From NCBI GenBank assembly GCA_003231035.1, contig QIHU01000553.1, positions 1 to 7,286 of the forward strand: a stretch of 7,286 nucleotides of DNA, in the 5' to 3' direction. Below, in pieces: positions 5,109 to 7,286 of this stretch. The notes beneath the pieces were generated by a model. That model was given only the letters and a program-made list of their open reading frames with translations. It was not told where the DNA came from and did no database searches. The first letter of the stretch is position 1; every line of letters starts with the position of its first letter. Origin of the DNA: Acidobacteriota bacterium. GTDB taxonomy: Bacteria > Acidobacteriota > Thermoanaerobaculia > Multivoradales > SZUA-115. A program made the position numbers and the translations under genes.

Positions 5109-5935
5109 CCCGTCACCTCTTTCTCCGCGCTACCCAACTCACACAGTGAGCCATCCTTCAAACTCTCGCAAGCGCCAACACACCCGGCGCCATCGCGACT
5201 TTCCATATGGACAATACAGCCGGCGATACGCCGCGCCTGCTCCGGGTCGTGGGTGACCCACAGAACGGTCGTCCGGCCGGCTAGCGACAACACCAGTTGC
5301 TCGATCGCCGCGGTCGAAGCCGGATCGAGGGCGCTGGTGGGCTCATCCATCAACAAGACTTCGGGCTCCAGAGCCAAAGTCCGCGCCAGGCACAGCCGTT
5401 GCTGTTGTCCCACCGACAACTCGGCGGCCGCGGAGGACAGACGGTCGGCCACCTCGTCCCACAGCGAAACTTGGCGCAGGACGGCTTCCACCCGCCCCGG
5501 CCACTCCCGCTTCGGTACCGCGCGACGAACCCGCCGCAGGCCGAAGAGGACGTTCTCATAGACGCTGCGCGGGAAGACCACCGGCTGCTGGAAGAGCATC
5601 CCGACCCGGGAGCGCAGCTGGTCGACATCGACCTCGCGCCCCAAGACCGAACGGCCCCCGATGCGCACATCGCCCTCAAGGCTGAGCCCTGGGGTCAAGT
5701 CGATCAAGCGGTTGAAGCACTTGAGTAGGGTCGTCTTGCCCACCCCCGAAGGACCGAGCAGGGCACAAATCGATCCCGCATCGATCCGCAGATCGATTTC
5801 GCGAAGCAGCGGTCGCCGACCGGCGGTGACGCTCAAGGCGCGGGTGTTCAACACCGGCGCCGTGGCGCTACCGGCGCCGGCAGCCTCACCGGCGAAGGCA
5901 CCGAGGGCCAACGATGGGCGCACCGCCTCAACCAT
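5105..5935 (-). CDS. pstB: Phosphate ABC transporter ATP-binding protein
   Basis: This 276-residue ATPase powers the PstCA permease from the cytoplasmic side. After an Ala/Gly-rich extension (1-28) it shows Walker A G-P-S-G-V-G-K-T-T (61-69), the Q-loop in L-F-Q-Q-P (114-118), signature L-S-V-G-Q (173-177), Walker B V-L-L-M-D-E-P (193-199) and the H-loop at H229. L-K-C-F-N-R-L-I-D-L (71-80) and the insert after it are typical of PstB. The signature has V175 where Gly is usual; the Ser and second Gly are kept, so activity is plausible. The last 40 residues hold four cysteines (C240, C252, C256, C265), which is unusual and could be redox- or metal-sensitive. The ATG at 5935 overlaps the pstA stop by eight bases and has AGGAGG seven bases upstream. 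PstB is expected from its place after pstA; specificity for phosphate over an analogue cannot be read from it. Confidence 0.9.
   Translation of the reverse strand: MVEAVRPSLALGAFAGEAAGAGSATAPVLNTRALSVTAGRRPLLREIDLRIDAGSICALLGPSGVGKTTLLKCFNRLIDLTPGLSLEGDVRIGGRSVLGREVDVDQLRSRVGMLFQQPVVFPRSVYENVLFGLRRVRRAVPKREWPGRVEAVLRQVSLWDEVADRLSSAAAELSVGQQQRLCLARTLALEPEVLLMDEPTSALDPASTAAIEQLVLSLAGRTTVLWVTHDPEQARRIAGCIVHMESRDGAGCVGACESLKDGSLCELGSAEKEVTG
5113..5119 (-). promoter_or_regulatory. Strong ribosome binding site at the end of pstB
   Basis: GAGGTGA on the minus strand is a perfect seven-base match to the usual 16S anti-Shine-Dalgarno end (TCACCTC). It lies four bases before the ATG at 5108, the first ATG of the repeat chain, not the one that opens the radical SAM frame 33 bases further on. 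Confidence 0.65.
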
Positions 5936-6791
5936 CGCGAGCCTCCTGGTGCAACTTCAAGCGCACCGGTAGAGCCGCCAAGCTCACCAGCAGAACCAAG
6001 GCCAAGAGCACGAAGGCCGAGGCCCACAAACGGTCCTGGCTCGCCGGGTCGAGGGAGTCCTGGGCAAGAACGAAGATGTGGTACGGCAAGGCTAGAACCG
6101 GGTTCTCACGAATCCCCGAGGGCCAGGTGGCGCCTGAGAAGACCGCCGCGGTGAACAAGATCGGCGCCGTCTCTCCGGCCGCCCTGGCCAGACCGAGCAG
6201 CAGACCGGAAGCGAGCCCCGAAACACTCTGCGGCAAGACCACAGCGCGCACGATCTGGGCTCGGCTCAATCCCAGCCCTGCCGCCGCTTCGAGGTAGCGG
6301 CCCGGTAGAGACTCGATGCGGTCGATCAGCGCGACGCAGGCGGTGGGGAGCATCATCATCGCCAGTACCGCCCCACCCGCGAGCCACGACTTACCCCAGC
6401 CCAGCCAGCGAGAGAAGAGCAGCAAGCCGAAGATTCCGAAGAGGACCGAGGGCACCCCGTTGGCGGTAAGCAGGGCGATGCGCAACTTGCGGCCGGCGGC
6501 GGCCGGTAGGTAGACCGTCTGCAACAGCGCCAGAGCGACCGCCGGAGGCGCCACCAACAGGAGAGCGGTCGCCATCAAAATCAAGGTCCCCAGGAGCTGA
6601 TATCGCACCCCACCCGCGGCACCCGCCGAGGTGCTCTCGGTGAAGAGGAAATTCGCATCGAGCGCCGGCAGGCCACGACGCAGCAAGATCGCCGCGATGG
6701 CCACAAAGAGCGCGGCGGCGATGGCGGCGCACAGCCCGGCGCTCAGCGAAAGGGCACGGTCCAGCCAGGCTCGCAGAGGTCTACTCACCAT
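5928..6791 (-). CDS. pstA: Phosphate ABC transporter permease PstA
   Basis: This 287-residue inner-membrane permease pairs with PstC to form the phosphate channel. Hydrophobic segments lie near residues 17-37, 66-92, 106-128, 137-155, 192-218 and 257-278, giving six helices. G-G-V-R-Y-Q-L-L-G-T-L (60-70) is the typical PstA entry to helix 2. The coupling loop that contacts PstB is E-A-A-A-G-L-G-L-S-R (168-177), ending in V-V-L-P (184-187). The PstA signature R-A-A-G-E-T-A-P-I-L-F-T is at 203-214. The length is normal. The ATG at 6791 overlaps the last seven bases of the pstC frame (ATGGTGA) and has GGAG a few bases upstream, so it is translationally coupled to pstC. It overlaps pstB by eight bases. 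If the pstC frameshift is real, this permease would lack its partner. Confidence 0.92.
   Translation of the reverse strand: MVSRPLRAWLDRALSLSAGLCAAIAAALFVAIAAILLRRGLPALDANFLFTESTSAGAAGGVRYQLLGTLILMATALLLVAPPAVALALLQTVYLPAAAGRKLRIALLTANGVPSVLFGIFGLLLFSRWLGWGKSWLAGGAVLAMMMLPTACVALIDRIESLPGRYLEAAAGLGLSRAQIVRAVVLPQSVSGLASGLLLGLARAAGETAPILFTAAVFSGATWPSGIRENPVLALPYHIFVLAQDSLDPASQDRLWASAFVLLALVLLVSLAALPVRLKLHQEARDG
5942..5947 (-). promoter_or_regulatory. Ribosome binding site of pstB
   Basis: AGGAGG on the minus strand lies within the last codons of pstA, about seven bases before the ATG at 5935. It fixes the pstB start and its coupling to pstA. Confidence 0.65.
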
Positions 6792-7286
6792 TCCGCTCCA
6801 CGCAGCATTTCGGTGGCGGGCAACCGCCGAGTGGTCTTACGCGCCAGAGCGCCACCGAGCAGCGTTCCCAACAGAGTTACGCTGCCGCTGCCCACCAAGA
6901 GCATCAACGCCAGTGCGCCTATGGCGCCCCAGTGCAGTGGGTCGCCATAGGCGAGGAAAGAGTCTGTCCAGCTTGGCTCAACGGCCGTAGGCTGAGCAGG
7001 GAGTCCGGCCATTGGTTGTCCTGCCGCCCAATCACCAGAAAGACGGCGATCGTCTCGCCCAACGCTCGCCCCCAACCCAAGAGCACCGCCGAGACCCAAC
7101 CGGGCAGCGCGCGGGGCAAGAGGACCCCGGTCAGCGTCTGCAACCGGTTGAGACCCAAGGCGCGCGCCGCCAGCCGCTGCGATGGTGCCACGGCCCGCAA
7201 ACTGTCGTCGGCAAGGGTCGTCACGGTGGGCAGAATCATCACCGCGAGCAGCACGCCGCCGGTCAACAGGGTGTCTCCCGAGAGTG
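6785..7286 (-). pseudogene. pstC: Phosphate ABC transporter permease PstC, 3' part, frameshifted
   Basis: The C-terminal half of PstC is present in two frames; the N-terminal half lies beyond the right edge. The first frame runs in from the edge with V-M-I-L-P-T-V-T-T-L. It continues with the coupling loop A-A-R-A-L-G-L-N-R and V-L-L-P, then G-R-A-L-G-E-T-I-A-V-F-L-V-I-G-R, all classic PstC. It reads on to G-Q-T-L-S-S near 6952, then runs out of homology and stops at 6919-6921. The other frame resumes with A-Y-G-D-P-L-H-W-G-A (from about 6952), the expected last helix, and ends at 6785. There its stop overlaps the pstA ATG, as an intact operon would have it. A one-base loss, or a larger deletion that is not a multiple of three, near 6945-6975 explains this. 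It may be a real mutation, a sequencing error or, less likely, programmed -1 frameshifting; no classic slippery heptamer is seen. Confidence 0.8.

Noticed and set aside
6785..7099. A separate small gene in the frame ending at 6785, starting near 7099
   Set aside because: Only its last part (from A-Y-G-D-P-L-H-W) looks like protein, and it matches the PstC end. The upstream part is low-complexity shadow of the other pstC frame.

Overview
The window is GC-rich (by eye about 60-65%) with very little non-coding space. It carries genes for lipid A assembly, so the host is a Gram-negative bacterium that makes LPS. The gene mix and style would suit an acidobacterial, deltaproteobacterial/myxobacterial or similar lineage, but nothing here fixes the taxon. 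It may be a metagenomic contig, so the one clear frameshift could be a sequence error.

Layout. On the plus strand, the 3' end of lpxK (1-231) overlaps an lpxL/htrB-type acyltransferase (228-1121) by four bases. This pair converges on a minus-strand operon that fills the rest of the window (7286 down to 1131). In transcription order the operon reads: pstC (5' end outside the window, frameshifted), pstA, pstB, a radical SAM protein with extra C-terminal cysteines, a 58-residue two-helix membrane protein, a calcineurin-like phosphoesterase homologue, a flavoprotein with two Rossmann motifs, and a seven-helix membrane protein. The genes overlap or lie at most 28 bases apart, and no promoter is visible inside the operon. 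The two operons meet with 9 bases between stop codons.

How the genes may work together. PstC, PstA and PstB form the inner-membrane part of a phosphate-type ABC importer; no pstS or phoU is in view. The genes behind it are not the usual Pho partners. They are a radical SAM enzyme, a flavin oxidoreductase, a phosphoesterase-fold protein lacking one of its two metal sites, and two membrane proteins of unknown role. I infer an uncharacterised pathway that uses phosphate or a chemical analogue such as arsenate. The substrate cannot be read from the sequence.

The most unusual structure is at the pstB/radical SAM junction. An 11-base unit repeated almost four times makes a chain of overlapping ATGA stop/start signals: the pstB stop, three identical four-codon mini-ORFs (M-S-S-I), then the radical SAM start. 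The only good ribosome binding site lies before the first ATG of the chain. Other oddities are the missing metal-site-1 ligands in the phosphoesterase, a missing second beta strand in the flavoprotein's FAD-binding fold, an LSVGQ signature in PstB, and the pstC frameshift.
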